A stretch of 64,000 bases of DNA, taken from Cololabis saira (taxonomy: Eukaryota > Chordata > Actinopteri > Beloniformes > Belonidae). The notes below the pieces were generated by a model. The model searched no databases, was not told where the DNA came from, and saw nothing but the letters and a program-made list of their open reading frames with translations. The DNA is taken from NCBI RefSeq assembly GCF_033807715.1, contig NC_084591.1, forward strand, positions 32,592,590 through 32,656,589, read 5' to 3'. A program made the position numbers and the translations under genes. Of this stretch, positions 13,401 to 22,929 are shown one piece after another (within the stretch, counting starts at the first letter, position 1; each line of letters begins with the position of its first letter).

Positions 13401-15083
13401 CGGACAGCGGAGCTCCTGACACAGCTGCAGCTCGTCAGCTCATCTATGGAGAAGTTAAAGAGCTTCTACCACTAGCTTCTCCTTTTATCAAGACAGGGAA
13501 GAGTATCAGGCCAGAATAGATGAATGTCACCAGCAGGGACTAAGTTTGTGGTGTTGAACATGTTACTGGAAATTCTTGTGCAATATTGCTACAAAGTAAT
13601 TTGTTGTTTTTAGTTAATTTGTACAGAAGAATATTTATTTTATTATTATTATTTTATATTAAATACATATTTTACTGTATATTACAAATAATTTTGTGGG
13701 GACCCCCTGGCACCATCGAGGAGCCCAAGGCTGGGGGCATCTTAAGACCTCACTTATATTTTTTTGTTCAAAGATATAAAAGTTTTATATCTTTGAACAA
13801 AAAATATCAGAGAAACAAAGAAATTGAAACAAAGAAACAATTTAAGTATCAACTTTGTTTTATTAAAACAAAGTTGATACTAAAATTGTTTTTTATCCTT
13901 TTTTCCAAATGAGAATCGATAAGAGAATCGATAAAGAATCGAATCGTTAAGCAGAATCGAAAATGGAATCGGAATCGAAAAAATCTTATCAATTCCCATC
14001 CCTACTCACTGCTTTCTGGTTAAATTTCCAGTCAGTGGGACCAGAGCCATTATTAGTCTCCGGGACTCTGGATCATCTTTGAGGGGGTTAGTGGTTCAGC
14101 CACCAACACAGCTGTTTTTGTTTTCTTCCTCTGGGTTTTGGGGACAGTGCGCTCACGGCGGCTGTCTGATGGAGTTGTGCATCCAGCTGAGCATCACCAT
14201 GTTGGGAAAACAACTCATCCAAAACAACCTCTTTGAGATCGGAATACCGTAAGTTGAGTTCAGTCTAAATGATCATTTCAGGACTCGGTCATCACAGAGA
14301 CAGCATGTAATGTGCTATCAGCGTGTGGCTAACTCAACACTAAATGGCATCATTCTACAGATTAAATCCATTTAGAGCTGAAGTTCCCAGTTGAATACTT
14401 TTTGTCTCACGACACGTTATGTGATCCTCAGTTAAAATGTCTTGAAACAGGAAGTACCCTACAGGAAGTACATTACCATTTCATTGTGAACCTGCAGTCA
14501 GTGCAGCTACATGAAATAAACAGTTTTAAGTGGACACAGTAACTGAAATCATGATAGAGCAACAGCGTTTAGGAGGTTGCATGAATACTTACATCGTGTA
14601 GGGGTTAGACCCTAAACATCAGCTAAGCTAGTCCCAGCAGCATTGTTTCTGACATCACTGCTCATGTTGGCAGCGAAGCCTCTCCGATTAAATCTTCACA
14701 TTCATCCTGTACCACCTCAGTTCAGTCATCTGTTGCTTCTGGATTCACTTTGAAACTGTAGTATTCTTTCTGGACCAGAATCAAAAACCAATAATAGAAA
14801 ACAGAAGCAGGTCTAGACTCAAGTTGCAATTTTTTTTTTACCCCTCTTAGATCACATGTTTGGTCATATGTATTCACTTGTGTGTTGGTTTGTCCTCAGC
14901 AAGCTGAAGAAACTGATTCGCTACATCCGCTCCACACAAGGAGCTTTTCAAGAAGAAGAGAGGCAGAAGAAGCTGCAAAGGTATGAGGTGGACCACTTCC
15001 TGGAACCGTTTGCTGGATTAACGCCTGAATACATGGAGATGAGTCAGTACCACACGTCACTTCTACACACACACACACACACA

Positions 15084-15176
<93 letters not shown>

Positions 15177-18100
15177 TGAAAGGTCTCACACAGATCCCTG
15201 CAGAACTCCATGATGAACTTCAGTGATGACTAAATACCAGAAACAGTATGAAAGACCTGGATGAACCCGCTGTGAAATCACAGCTTTCTGTGTCTGTGTA
15301 GCACGTATGAACCGACTCCGCCCAGCCCCAGTTAATCCAGAAAATACATAAATGGGTGGAAGGAGCAGGACTGGAAGTTGACTGGAACACACCCACCTTA
15401 GTCAGTTAGTTATTTTCTCTTAGCTAGCTAATCTTATGCTAACCTCTGCTCCTAGCTAATGGTGCCTAATGGTGTTCTGATCAAACATTTTTCATTTATG
15501 ATGTTACCACATTTGAAGCAGTCCTGCAGGTCGACCAAGCCTACCAGCCTAGACTAGGGTTGCCACCCATCCCTTGAAATACTGAATTGTTACGTAATTG
15601 GGAATTAAAAGTTGCGTTCCGTATTGAACCAATACGGACATATATTATGCTCTTATTTATTGATGTCATCATATACAGGAGAAGGTCTGTTAATTTGAAT
15701 ATATTGCAAAACTTCATTCATAGTAAATTCAACTAAAGGTGAAACAAATATATTATTTCCCACTACATTCAAAGTGAGATATTTAGAGCCTTTATTTGTT
15801 ATCATTTTGGTGATTATGGCTCACAGTTTATGAAAACCCCAAATAAAAAATGCTGTGCATGTAATGAGACTATGTAATGTATTAGTTTCACCTTTTAAGT
15901 TGAATTATTGAAATAAATGAACTTTTACACCATATTCTTCACCTGAAGGCTATATTATACATCTTGGCTGATGTGGACAAACATAGCATAGGAGCAGAGG
16001 CTAGTTCAGTTGCTATATGGTTGGCTGTCTGTACAGTCATGCAAGTTCAATGCTATTAACGCACTTTAAACTTGAAATCAAAGCATTTTGTTTTTTCATA
16101 TAAAATAAATACATTTCTATGCAGTTTAGAAGTTTTGGGGATGTCCCTTTTTTTGGTGCCTGCGCTGCTGAAATCGGGGCGTCCCTTACTTCTATCTGAA
16201 AGGTGGCAACCCTAGCCTAGACCCACAGGTGGGTGGGTGAAGCAGCCTCAGGTCCCGGAAGAGCTCTGCAAGTCCCCTTTTCAGCTCTGATGGCAATTGT
16301 TTTGAATATTGTTTGCGGTGGGTTCTGCAACGTTCTGAGGTACAGGTCACCTGACCCAAGGATCCAACTGCTTCAAAAGGTAGAATCTGATGATCAGGAG
16401 CAGTCCAGACGATGGCCTCAAGTTATTCCAGATTAGCAGCCTTCAACTGCAGATGAAGATAAATGCTTCACACTGCAAAAATTAATTTCTAAGAAGGACA
16501 TTAAAAGACTGCAGTAGACTATTATGCTAGTTTTAAGTTTTCTCGTCAAGAACATTTTTATTACCCAATTGGTTAAGATATTTTGCTTAAAAAAAGACAA
16601 TTTTGACAAGATTTATGGATTATTACACTTATTTCTAGAGAGGCTGTTTATGCAGTCCAAGCTAGGTGCCAATCATCAAACTTCTATTAACCATCTAATA
16701 TCTAATTCCTTCATACGATGGGCGTGTTCCAGTAATCCTCCTGGGAAGGGCGTTCAGGTCCAGTGGGTAAAGTGACTTAATGGTTTCTCCACTGCTTTGT
16801 ACTGGTTTACTGCAGAGGTCTTTAATTCTGGTCCTTGAGTGATAATGAGCCATTCAGTTGGCCCTGCCCCTTCTCAACCTTTCCCCGACCCTGCACCCCA
16901 ACCTGGGACTTGCTGATTGGGCCGGAGCTTCGGGAGCTGCGTGCTGGCCTGTGGTCCCCACCCCTGCTGCTTCCACCTGCCTGCTGTGCTGTTGCCGTCC
17001 CTGACCCCCAGTCTAGCGCTCGGCAGGAGGGTCCCCCCTTATGAGCCTGGTCCTGCTCAAGGTTTCCTCCCTCCTAAAGGGGAGTTTTTCCTTGCCACTG
17101 TTTGGCTTAAGGTTTTTCTCCCACTAGGGGAGTTTTTACCTGCCATTGTTTATGTAATAACTGCTCGGGGGTTTATGTTCTGGGTATGGGTCTCTGGAAA
17201 GCGTCTAGAGACAACTTTTGTTGTATTAGACGCTATATAAATAAAATTGAATTGAATTGAATTTGAATTTGAATCAAGTGTGTTGGAGCTTGACACCATC
17301 TAAAACATGCAAGACAGCGGCCCTGGAAGACCGGACTTCAGCAGCCCTGGTCTGGACAGTTTCTGCACAGTCTGCAGCCAGATCGTCTTGAGTCACCGTC
17401 ACTTGAAATATTTCAACCTCTTTGCTTTTTTTGTGTTTGTTTTGGTTTTTGCATAGTTTAGAAAACAAAATATTTCAAGTATTAAAAAAAGTAAAGTGAA
17501 AATGTTGTCAAACAATGTCATGATCATGTTTCTGCAGTATTTTGCATTTTGAATGATTAAGGGTGAATTTGATCATAAATTAGACTTAAAAATGACTAGA
17601 GCTTGAGTTTCCCACAAATCCTGTGGGTCATGTGGGACATGAGACAGATATTAACCACAACTTGCTTGGTAACATCTTCTATCCCATAAGGTTTCTTGTT
17701 TTGTCTGTTTAGCAGTTCGGTGTAGCCAGCTGAATGCTCAAGGGTGATGCGTGAGATTTATGATGTACGAGTTGAGCCCCCAAATGTGAAGGCGTTAAAG
17801 CGTGTACACAGTTTTATAATGTGGAAAGCAGTTATCAGTTTCACACCAACACGGCAAAGAGTTTTTTCACCGCTGCCATAAACTGAGTGGTGACAGTTAA
17901 TAAATCCTGAAATAGACCTCTTGTCATACATGAGGAGCGAAGTCATCAGGTCCGACTTACCAGCGAGACTGCTCATATATAGAGCTGAGTTCCAACACCA
18001 TTTACCGTAGGAGCGGGAAAAAGCGCCACTACGTGATCTCTAAACAGGATGGCAAGAACATCAGAAATGACAAAAGAGAAAACATGAGTGGGATTTGTGG

Positions 18101-21100
18101 GAGTAAAACATAAATGAAGACGCTCTGCAGTGAGGACATGCTGATAATTTTGTCCCTCTGTCTCTAGTCATCCAGTTTGGTTTCGTCACATTGTTCGTGG
18201 CGTCCTTCCCGCTGGCTCCACTCTTCGCCCTGCTCAACAACATCATTGAAATACGACTAGATGCCAAGAAATTTGTCACCGAGTTGCGAAGACCAGTGGC
18301 AGCAAGAGCAAAAGATATCGGTGGGTTTCGTGAAACATGATGTAGTGGCAGGAAAAGACGTTGCTGGAAATACTTATATCAAAACTATGTTTTCATTCTT
18401 ACAGTTCTTACATATTTCCACATTTACAGGTATATGGTACAATATATTGAGAGGGGTAGCGAAGGTGGCTATCATTATTAATGTAAGTAACACCCACAAC
18501 ACAAACATATACAAACATATATATACACACACAACACACACACACACACACGTATATGGGTGTATATATGTGTGTGTGTGTATACATACACATATGTTCA
18601 TATATGTATGCATATGAGTGGAAGCACCAAGCCGACCTGGACATAGCCTGGATAACAACATCTGTGTCAGTTGTTGGGGTCGTGGGTCATGAATCATCAA
18701 TGGGTTCGGGAGCAAGGGAACAAGACATTTGTGGACGAGAGACAACGGTAATGGATTGTTATACAAACAACACCAATGACAGAGCTTATATACAAGTGAT
18801 GTGTGACCTTTCCATACTTTCAAAATTCTTAAAAGTTAAACAATCAGTGCCTGGTGGCTCAGGGTTCCGACATCCAGAAGTGTCTTGATATCACAAGCAG
18901 AGATTGATTGATGTGCCAGGGGAGCTAGGACGACAGGTCTGGGGTCTGGGTATCTAGCCCATTAATGGGTCCTGATGGCCTTCATGTTCAGGACGTATAA
19001 AGTATGAAGTGTCGACCAGCACCAGTTTCAGTTAGTTTCTTCAGGAACTTCAGCTCTGCTTTTAACACCATCATACCCAGCAGATTGGTCACCAAAACAG
19101 CTGGACTTGGGGTTTTCAACACACATGTGGATTTATAACTTCCTGAAAGACTGCTCCCAGAGGGTGAGAGTAGGACCACATCTCTCCTCAGCATCAGCCC
19201 CGGATCCCCACAGGGCTGCGTACTAAGCTCCTTCCTCTACACACTCTATACCCACAACAGCATCCCCCATCACCGGAACAACGGCATCATCAAGTTTGGG
19301 TACAACGCCACCGGAGCAGTTTCATCTCTGCAGGAGATGAGACCGCATACAAGGAGGAGGTGGAGAGGCAGTCTGATGCTCGAGAAATAACCTCATCCTC
19401 AACACTTCCAAGGTGAAGGAGCTGATAGTCGACTTCAGGAGGAGGAAATCAGACATTCAGCCTAATATCAGAAATGAACACTGGGTGGGTCCCAGACCTC
19501 CTGTTCCTGGGCACCCATATTCAGGAAGACCTGACCTGTACACCACAGCACTACTAAAAAAGAAACAACGGAGACTTTCCTGAGGATGCTCGGGGAGAAC
19601 AGCCTCACAGAGCAGGTGTTCATGTCCTTTTATCGCTGCACTGTTATCTGTCCTGAGCGACAGCATCTCTGTGGTTCGCCAGCTGCACACACAAAGGAAG
19701 GCACTGCAGACGGTCACCAGCACCGCAGAAAAGGTTGTTTGTTGTCCTATTCAGCACCCACAGCATCCTCAGAGACCCATCCCACCCTGGTCACCACCTA
19801 ATTGTTGCCCTCAGGGAGGTGTTTTAGGACTATCAAAGCAAAAGAGACTTAAAGTCTGTTTTTACCCCAGATCTGTCAGAGTTTGAAAGTTGCGATCTCA
19901 ATTTCGTTGCACTTGTGCAATGACAATAAAGTAATTCTCCTATCCTATCCTATTCTATTCTATTATATTCTACTCTATTCTATTCTATTCTATTCTATTC
20001 TTCCTTTTATTTTCATCTATATGGTATTTTATTGTTTTTATTGTACATTCTGACTTTATCTGTACGGGGGACCTCAAGTGTCATAAAAGTCATTTATAAA
20101 TAAAATGTATTTTTATTATTATTATCACAGCGGCCAAAATAAGCGTGCACATAGCCCCCATTTGCATGCACGTGAACAAGTCACTATCAAATGTGGCATA
20201 AATGGAGGAGATGTTGCTCTGCATAGTCCTGAACCCTCTCGGCAAGATCACCACAAATACATATATGCTAAGCTATGTATGGAGATATATCTACACTGTA
20301 TATATACAGGGACAATTAAGAGAATTAAGAATTCCAACCTAACTTGGTTTGAATTTGTAGGATTTAGTCCCGTAATTAATTCCAAGAGACTAAAACATTT
20401 ACTGACTCTTGCTCCAGTCTCCTTTCTGTAGGTAACATGTGAACCTCCACCTCTTCCAGGCATTTGTCATCTCGTTCACCTCAGACTTCATCCCTCGGAT
20501 GGTGTACCAGTACATGTACAGTCCGGATGGCTCCATGCACGGATTTGTGAACCACACACTCTCCTACTTTAATGTTAGCCACTTTGAGGAAGGCAAAGGA
20601 ACCGTGGACCCCATGCACCTTGGACGCCACGTTGAGATATGCAGGTAGGAAAATGTGACGGTTATCTATCTCTGTTATCTACGCGAGGTGAATTGCTTTT
20701 AATCCAATGAACCATTTTCTGAACCATTTCATACACAAACAACTCAGAGGGTGTTAGCAGGGCATTAAGATAAAAATGGGAATAAAAAAGGATTAAAGTA
20801 GTTGAAACACCATAAAAATGACGATTACAATATCACACCCAAAGCAAGTGCTCATTTGGCTTTTGGGAAGCTGGTTCCAGAAGAGGGCAGCAGAATGACT
20901 ATTTAACCTAGCTCCGGTGAAGCAACTCTTCTGAGAACTTCATACATTGGTCACGATTGAAAACTGAGTTATTGAATTACAAAATGTTTTTTTTATTCTG
21001 TCCGTAACAAGAATTTGTATTGGAAGTCCAATCACAAAACCGGTCTGTTTGGGTCTGAAAGGTACAAAGACTACAGAGAACCCCCTTGGTCTTCCACCCC

Positions 21101-21674
21101 ATACGAGATCTCCAAGGAGTTTTGGGCGGTGCTGGCTGTGCGACTGGCCTTTGTCATCATCTTCCAGGTGAGACTTAACCAAAATAAAAAGGGAAAGCTG
21201 TTTTTAATACTGGTATGTTCACACATTGATCAATAGTCTCAGAGGAGCCTTTTAGGAAAAAAAAGAGGGGGAAAGAGCATAATAATAATAATGTAAAAAA
21301 GAAGAAAATGAAGCTGCCTGTAAAGTTCTAGGGTTGATTCGACCCGCTGGTCGAGACCCAGCTGAGGCCCGTGGGGTGAACTGGGAAACACCCCAGTAAT
21401 CCTTTCTTCCTTTTATTTCTGCCAGAACATTGTTATGCTGATGAATGATATTGTGGACTGGCTGATCCCTGATATCCCCAAAGATATCAGCCTCCAGATT
21501 CACAAGGAGAAGATTCTACTGGTTGACCTCTTCATGAAGGAGGAACAGGGCAAGATGGACAGACTGGACAAGAATAATGCATCGAACCCCAGGGAGAACT
21601 GCAGCAGCAGCAACAACAACACAACAACAGCTCATCCTCGTTCCAAACAGCACAGCAGCGACAAACCTTTCTGA
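1198..21674 (+). CDS. ano1: anoctamin-1 (TMEM16A) calcium-activated chloride channel, 3' part of gene, 17 exons
   Basis: Plasma-membrane anion channel opened by cytosolic calcium. Exons joined through GT-AG sites: 1198-1262, 1899-2033, 3754-3914, 4060-4142, 5193-5204, 7427-7501, 8170-8238, 8334-8535, 11357-11468, 11560-11617, ~14148-14248, 14900-15042, 18168-18320, 18430-18482, 20460-20644, 21062-21167 and 21426-21674. All phases agree and give ~653 residues plus a TGA stop. The partial product starts at the LLYEEW block and holds all ten membrane helices. The calcium ligands of mammalian ANO1 are all present: N and E in QNNLFEIG, both E in TPEYMEM, and E and D in NNIIEIRLD. The family's AFFKGR pore-region lysine is Arg here. 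ANO1 fits better than ANO2 because of [32 protein letters not shown] and the C-terminal [17 protein letters not shown]. The N-terminal cytoplasmic exons lie upstream of the window. Which teleost duplicate (ano1a or ano1b) this is cannot be decided. Confidence 0.95.
1899..2033 (+). CDS. ano1: ano1 exon encoding TM1 ([15 protein letters not shown])
   Basis: 135 bp. The acceptor follows ttcatgtag and the donor GTAAAC begins at 2034. It encodes the first membrane helix and the start of the first extracellular loop ([13 protein letters not shown]). Confidence 0.95.
2175..3415 (-). mobile_element. LINE (L2-type) reverse transcriptase fragment
   Basis: Frame 3373-2741 (minus) encodes 210 residues of reverse transcriptase: [58 protein letters not shown] and [10 protein letters not shown], with the catalytic YADD. 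Frame 2502-2284 continues with [13 protein letters not shown] and SLHWLPVSQ, and a 3' UTR-like stretch runs to about 2175. It is antisense to ano1 in the TM1-TM2 intron, 5' truncated and frameshifted. Confidence 0.88.
3535..3753 (+). repeat. ~31-bp minisatellite, seven diverged units, touching an ano1 exon
   Basis: Units follow the pattern TGCACGTGTCCTCA, then TGTGTGAC, then TCGAGCG, 30-32 bp each. The final unit is cut short by the splice acceptor CTTGCAG at 3747-3753. Confidence 0.8.
3754..3914 (+). CDS. ano1: ano1 exon encoding the cysteine-rich first extracellular loop and TM2
   Basis: 161 bp, donor GTGAGT at 3915. It encodes [19 protein letters not shown], which has the disulphide-forming cysteines of the family, then [21 protein letters not shown]. 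Its acceptor AG is the end of the last unit of a ~31-bp minisatellite (see the repeat at 3535-3753). Confidence 0.95.
4060..4142 (+). CDS. ano1: ano1 exon encoding [16 protein letters not shown]
   Basis: 83 bp, acceptor ccaaag, donor GTGAGA at 4143. It encodes the first intracellular loop after TM2 and ends in GFEDEE. This is exactly where mammalian ANO1 has the alternatively spliced segment c. Confidence 0.94.
4234..4394 (+). mobile_element. tRNA-derived SINE
   Basis: The head resembles a tRNA promoter: A-box-like TAGTCTTGTGG, then B box GGTTCAAGCC at 4281-4290. The tail GTAAGTCGCTTTGGATAAAA and GTCTGCTAAATGA is the LINE-like 3' end common to many fish SINEs. It ends in a TAG repeat. Confidence 0.8.
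4395..4469 (+). repeat. (TAG)n microsatellite, about 25 units
   Basis: An uninterrupted AGT/TAG run at the 3' end of the SINE at 4234-4394. It probably expanded from the SINE tail. Confidence 0.95.
4793..4985 (-). repeat. repeat with hammerhead-ribozyme-like core
   Basis: On the minus strand 4891-4859 reads CTGATGA, a short GC stem with loop, GAAAC and ATGTC. This resembles the core and cleavage site of a hammerhead ribozyme. Similar ~35-bp words flank it (4793-4828 and 4941-4985, TAGAAAC..AAATCGA.CAATAATAT). A related copy lies at 22713-22929. One extra A before stem II and a mismatch in the stem make activity doubtful. Confidence 0.4.
5193..5204 (+). CDS. ano1: ano1 12-bp microexon (Glu-Ala-Leu-Lys), segment c
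   Basis: A long pyrimidine tract ending in TTTTACAG precedes GAAGCTCTTAAG, and GTTTGG follows. The insert is in phase between GFEDEE and DHPRAEYE. The product EALK differs by one residue from the EAVK of mammalian ANO1 segment c, a 12-bp exon known to be alternatively spliced there. The donor is weak beyond GT, which suits a regulated exon. The call rests on position, phase and content. Confidence 0.8.
5539..6420. mobile_element. hAT-type non-autonomous element, 882 bp
   Basis: Terminal inverted repeats are TAGGGGTGTAACGATA at the left and its near complement at the right. They are flanked by an exact 8-bp target duplication CAAGAAAC (5531-5538 and 6421-6428). The sub-terminal regions are rich in CGATA words. 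There is no transposase frame. It sits in the ano1 intron after the microexon. Confidence 0.9.
7427..7501 (+). CDS. ano1: ano1 exon encoding [19 protein letters not shown]
   Basis: 75 bp and in phase. Acceptor catcatag, donor GTAAGA at 7502. It encodes the first intracellular loop and matches the [19 protein letters not shown] region of ANO1. No exon matching mammalian segment d was found in the following intron. Confidence 0.93.
8170..8238 (+). CDS. ano1: ano1 exon encoding start of TM3
   Basis: 69 bp, acceptor tgctctag, donor GTGAGA at 8239. It encodes [16 protein letters not shown] and the first half of the third membrane helix. Confidence 0.93.
8334..8535 (+). CDS. ano1: ano1 exon encoding end of TM3 and TM4
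   Basis: 202 bp, acceptor caccggcag, donor GTAAGT at 8536. It encodes [17 protein letters not shown], then TM4 ([17 protein letters not shown]), and ends near ARWLTVL. Confidence 0.95.
8690..9328 (+). mobile_element. LINE 3' fragment
   Basis: Frame 8708-8965 encodes the C-terminal part of a LINE ORF2 ([40 protein letters not shown]). A 3' UTR and a tail of AAATA and ATGAA units follow. A poly-C run at 8760-8775 falls in the ORF. The LTR element at 9334 inserted in its tail. Confidence 0.75.
9334..9583 (+). repeat. 5' LTR
   Basis: TG...CA ends. Contains TATAAGAGGAG (TATA-like) and AATAAAAGGGTT (polyadenylation-like). Confidence 0.88.
9660..10487 (+). CDS. gag-like leader ORF of the non-autonomous LTR element
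   Basis: ATG at 9660 begins [20 protein letters not shown], which resembles the start of gag in some fish LTR elements (inference). The rest is Ala-, Glu- and Pro-rich with internal duplications ([14 protein letters not shown] and [14 protein letters not shown]; repeated VTEEAVLD words). The frame runs ~276 codons through the primer-site interior into the right LTR. It has no capsid or zinc-knuckle motif. Very high GC keeps several other frames open, so coding is plausible but not proven. Confidence 0.45.
   Translation: MADLAAVLQGQGEQLAALEALVAAERPTPAPRSRFAAAAREELAAPQLRGWEAEGAGRQATAPEAAGPPEQPTPAPRLRFAAAAQQPTGREAEAAGRQAMAPETVAAAEEAAVLATAGPAETEADPRPEQGCVTEEAVLDTPAPDQGCAVEEAVLEADQRPARVRVTEEGVVLDAPSDPRPPWAPGTESGVPAGRPDAEGDLPTGLGSRLNQEGPGAQTAAPGGVGSRLGRTDPDESLALGVCGRVEELQPLRLTGHRCGPSTSPPCQPYKRSLL
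10386..10640 (+). repeat. 3' LTR
   Basis: Near-identical partner of 9334-9583, with CTTATAAGAGGAG and the same polyadenylation-like motif. Confidence 0.88.
11357..11468 (+). CDS. ano1: ano1 exon encoding TM5
   Basis: 112 bp, acceptor tacattcag, donor GTGAGT at 11469. It encodes [16 protein letters not shown], then [17 protein letters not shown]. The usual AFFKGR lysine is Arg, so the charge is kept. Confidence 0.95.
11560..11617 (+). CDS. ano1: ano1 exon encoding [19 protein letters not shown]
   Basis: 58 bp, acceptor ttcttccag, donor GTACGC at 11618. It encodes the loop between TM5 and TM6. Confidence 0.94.
11618..12912. other. ano1 intron sequence, mostly unrecognised
   Basis: Region 11940-12440 looks like old repeat DNA with no clear ends. 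No long open frame or splice-flanked exon was seen. Confidence 0.4.
13760..13804. repeat. perfect 22-bp-arm hairpin
   Basis: The arms are exact reverse complements with a single-base loop (G at 13782). Confidence 0.9.
13836..13890. repeat. 27-bp-arm hairpin with one mismatch
   Basis: Arms centred near 13863 pair with one mismatch. It lies 31 bp after the first hairpin. Confidence 0.88.
14148..14248 (+). CDS. ano1: ano1 exon encoding TM6 with two calcium ligands
   Basis: About 101 bp, acceptor ggggacag, donor GTAAGT. It encodes [19 protein letters not shown] and [15 protein letters not shown]. The first N and the E of NNLFE match calcium ligands of mammalian ANO1. The start may be off by one base, but the phase requires 101 bp. 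Confidence 0.92.
14900..15042 (+). CDS. ano1: ano1 exon encoding TM6-TM7 linker with TPEYMEM calcium ligands
   Basis: 143 bp, acceptor tgtcctcag, donor GTCAGT at 15043. It encodes [28 protein letters not shown] and TPEYMEM. A CA repeat of about 107 bases starts 23 bases after the exon end. Confidence 0.95.
15066..15172 (+). repeat. (CA)n microsatellite, about 107 bp
   Basis: Broken once by CATACA. It starts 23 bases after an ano1 exon. Confidence 0.97.
15555..16214. mobile_element. hAT-type MITE, 660 bp
   Basis: Terminal inverted repeats TAGGGTTGCCACC and GGTGGCAACCCTA. Exact 8-bp target duplication GCCTAGAC at 15547-15554 and 16215-16222. No coding frame. Confidence 0.92.
16935..17275 (+). 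mobile_element. SINE or LINE 3' end with (TTGAA)n tail, copy 1
   Basis: It shares about 330 bp with 44131-44465, including CTAAAGGGGAGTTTTTCC, GCGTCTAGAGACAAC and CGCTATATAAATAAAATTGA, then ATTGA units. This is a widespread fish repeat end. It has no tRNA-like head that I can see. Confidence 0.8.
17276..18167. other. ano1 intron sequence, nothing recognised
   Basis: No long frame and no clear repeat structure. Confidence 0.45.
18168..18320 (+). CDS. ano1: ano1 exon encoding TM7 and calcium ligands in NNIIEIRLD
   Basis: 153 bp, acceptor ctgtctctag, donor GTGGGT at 18321. It encodes [18 protein letters not shown], then [17 protein letters not shown]. Almost every residue matches mammalian ANO1. 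Confidence 0.96.
18430..18482 (+). CDS. ano1: ano1 exon encoding [18 protein letters not shown] (start of TM8)
   Basis: 53 bp, acceptor tttacag, donor GTAAGT at 18483. It is followed within ~20 bases by a CA/TG and TA-rich simple repeat (18497-18620). Confidence 0.95.
18497..18620. repeat. CA/TG and TATG-rich simple repeat
   Basis: Alternating ACACAT and TATGTG blocks that can fold back on themselves. It lies in the ano1 intron just after exon 18430-18482. Confidence 0.85.
19020..20000 (+). mobile_element. degraded LINE (reverse transcriptase to 3' tail)
   Basis: Broken frames retain [36 protein letters not shown] and IIKFGYNAT, the last corresponding to FADDTT in intact relatives. The 3' end GTGCAATGACAATAAAG runs into (TATTC)n. 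It is in the ano1 intron, same strand. Confidence 0.75.
20460..20644 (+). CDS. ano1: ano1 exon encoding TM8 and the following extracellular loop
   Basis: 185 bp, acceptor cctcttccag, donor GTAGGA at 20645. It encodes [20 protein letters not shown], then [13 protein letters not shown], with two N-glycosylation sequons (NHT and NVS). Confidence 0.95.
21062..21167 (+). CDS. ano1: ano1 exon encoding [11 protein letters not shown] and start of TM9
   Basis: 106 bp, acceptor gtctgaaag, donor GTGAGA at 21168. It encodes the conserved YKDYREPPW block and [16 protein letters not shown]. Confidence 0.95.
21426..21674 (+). CDS. ano1: ano1 last coding exon (TM10 and C-terminus)
   Basis: 249 bp ending in TGA. 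It encodes [20 protein letters not shown], then [19 protein letters not shown] and a polar tail rich in Ser, Asn and Thr. The tail diverges from mammals, as is usual for this terminus. Confidence 0.94.
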   Translation, partial: NIVMLMNDIVDWLIPDIPKDISLQIHKEKILLVDLFMKEEQGKMDRLDKNNASNPRENCSSSNNNTTTAHPRSKQHSSDKPF

Positions 21675-22712
21675 GTGTCCAGCATTCACGCTGAGGTGGC
21701 AAGTCCAAACCGGCTGGTAGCTTCTAGCTCAGGTCCACATACATGTCCAGAACATTCCTACCACTGGAAGAGCAACTGGCCAATCAGATGTGAGGAAAAC
21801 AAAGATGTGTCCCAAAACTGCCACAGATTATGTGAAAAGTAGAAGCGTCAGTCCATACATGCACTGCCAACATTCACTTGTTCAACCACCATGTGCGGCA
21901 ACGTAAATGCTGCACATAGAAATGAAAATGTTCAAAAGGAATCCAAATATTACCCCCGTATGAGATGACATGTACAAAAACTGGACAACTTGTGCTCCAA
22001 AGACTCAGTGGAATCAACGTCACACTTGTGCCAAACATTTATTATTGAACAAGAAACTTTTATGGTAAACACCACATTTACACACATTTATACTCGTTCA
22101 TGCAGACTTCCAGACACGCATGAACACATGCAGCACTCCCTGAACTGGTTGCTCACACAGCAGGGGTGATGTGTGAACTCCATCCATAAATATTTACCGG
22201 TTTAAAGGGACTGTCGACCTACTCGGTGGTCTCACGGCTTCAACCTTAGCTGCCTTGCAATTCAGACGGAGCGGCAGTATCGACGGCGGAGTTGACAAAG
22301 AACAAATTCTTCACTGACAAGTAAGAAGTGTATGGTTCAGTCAAGAATGAGGTAGATGTCTGATACTGTACCCCAGTGTTTGGCAGTCCAGGCCCTCAGG
22401 AGCCCCCGTCCTGCATGTTTGAGATGTTTCCCTGCTCCAATACGCGATTCAAATGAACGGATCACCTTCACATTGTCAATGTACAGTAAGTTTATACAAG
22501 GCCGTCAACAACCCGTGAATCTGATCTGGGTGTGTTGGAGCAGAGAGACTTGAGAGGACCTGGACTCAAAAACATCGTTCCTAGTTCAGCCATAAAAATA
22601 CCACACTTTGTTATGAAATACTTTCAAAGAAAAGAAAAGAATCTTTAAATTAAATCTGGCCTTAGATTATCCAAGATTTTAACAAACCTAAACAGGAAAT
22701 CCTACCTTTTTA

Positions 22713-22929
22713 ATTTGCTAATTCTGTTTGTCAGAAAATAATTTTTTAGGTTTTTTAAATACCTGACATGATTCCTTTCGCCTTCATCAGAGTCACAAGA
22801 TGGTGTGTGTGACCCGTCAGGTGGTACTCACCTGTCAGATTTGACAGCACCGGTGTTTGTTGTCTTCAGTGCGGATGACTCTGGCCTTAAACCTAAAAAT
22901 TTCTTGTCCGACAAAAAGAATTAGCAAAT
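22713..22929. mobile_element. ~217-bp inverted-repeat element related to the repeat at 4793-4985
   Basis: The left end ATTTGCTAATTCTGTTTGTC pairs with the right end, which reads CAAAAAGAATTAGCAAAT. The inverted homology is ~40 bp. The interior carries the TCATCAG word and CTGACATG, but the GAAA part of the hammerhead-like core seen at 4859-4891 is deleted. Confidence 0.55.

Larger units (their letters stand above)
12913..14004. mobile_element. hAT-type non-autonomous element, 1092 bp
   Basis: Ends are TAGGGATGGGAATCGA and a near inverted copy. An exact 8-bp target duplication CTCACTGC is at 12905-12912 and 14005-14012. It carries a Harbinger-like fragment (about 13240-13370) and two strong hairpins (13760-13804 and 13836-13890). 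No transposase frame. Confidence 0.9.

Noticed and set aside
14896..15189. Frames of alternating Cys-Val or Thr-His
   Set aside because: Translations of the CA repeat next to an ano1 exon.
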